Source of the DNA: Flammeovirgaceae bacterium
GTDB lineage: Bacteria; Bacteroidota; Bacteroidia; Cytophagales; Cyclobacteriaceae
Length of the DNA: 5,579 nucleotides
Assembly: GCA_022616575.1 (NCBI GenBank)
Contig: JAKEEN010000120.1
Span: forward strand, 1-5,579
Reading direction: 5' to 3'
This document shows positions 5,484-5,579 of the stretch, piece by piece. The notes beneath the pieces are model-generated. The model had not been told where the DNA came from and searched no databases. It worked only from the letters and a program-made list of their open reading frames with translations. Position numbers and translations under genes: made by a program. Position 1 is the first letter of the stretch. The number at the start of each line of letters is the position of its first letter.

Positions 5484-5579
5484 TTACCCGGTTTAAAGCT
5501 CTATTGGACTCCGTGTTCAAGAAAACACCAGACGCAGATATCAACAATTTCATCGTGGGCCTTGAAGTTGACAACTATC
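5447..5579 (+). pseudogene. 5'-truncated fragment of another gene, possibly glycoside-hydrolase-like; runs off the window
   Basis: In the frame one base behind the AraC frame, the sequence from about 5447 to the edge is open and reads DLDGKDFDDPVVITRF, then KALLDSVFKKTPDADIN, then NFIVGLEVDNY. The pattern (DDPVVI-x-RF, an aromatic helix, then a strand with a G-x-E-VD-x-Y motif) resembles part of a TIM-barrel glycoside hydrolase, in which such a strand can carry an active-site Glu, but I cannot name a family. There is no plausible start codon, and the frame is closed by TGA at 5438-5440, just before the junction. It is probably the body of a different gene joined to the AraC gene by a deletion, a rearrangement or an assembly error. 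Confidence 0.45.

Overview
The window reads as accessory chromosomal DNA from a member of the Bacteroidota. The evidence is a near-perfect Bacteroidota-type -7 promoter element (TAnnTTTG), AT-rich leaders that mostly lack a Shine-Dalgarno sequence, and protein families typical of flavobacteria and sphingobacteria: a divergent Crp/Fnr regulator ending in the ASYLGMSTEFLSRIR signature, an AraC-type cupin domain, and an NTF2-like / SPW / YHS gene set. Every supported gene is on the + strand.

Layout. 73-900 is a classical short-chain dehydrogenase/reductase (SDR). 995-1768 is a soluble alpha/beta hydrolase. 1790-2374 is a Crp/Fnr-family regulator that follows the hydrolase closely. Next come an NTF2/SnoaL-like protein (2478-2831), a small SPW-type membrane protein (2845-3087) and a secreted YHS-domain protein (3163-3621), which look like one transcription unit ending at a strong intrinsic terminator (3641-3674). 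A 46-residue glycine-zipper membrane microprotein (3684-3824) and a uracil-DNA-glycosylase-superfamily protein (3837-4418) follow. After a promoter region with a flanking inverted repeat comes a DUF417/RclC-like four-helix membrane protein (4550-5002). It overlaps the start of an AraC-family gene (4980-5483) that keeps its cupin domain but loses its DNA-binding domain. The last ~130 bases carry an open frame from an apparently unrelated, possibly glycoside-hydrolase-like gene.

How the parts may work together. A 16-bp near-perfect dyad (TTGTC-N6-GACAA, 2440-2455) lies between the Crp/Fnr gene and the NTF2-like gene, which suggests that this regulator controls the NTF2-SPW-YHS unit. The DUF417 and AraC-type genes look translationally coupled, a regulator/target pairing reminiscent of rclC/rclR.

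Two places show gene decay or rearrangement. The SPW gene has lost about 30 codons internally and its original C-terminus is still readable in another frame (3059-3115). The AraC gene is cut near 5445-5456 and joined to foreign coding sequence. I do not see a convincing new multi-gene system. The most checkable leads are the dyad operator, the two rearrangement scars, and the glycine-zipper microprotein directly behind a terminator hairpin.
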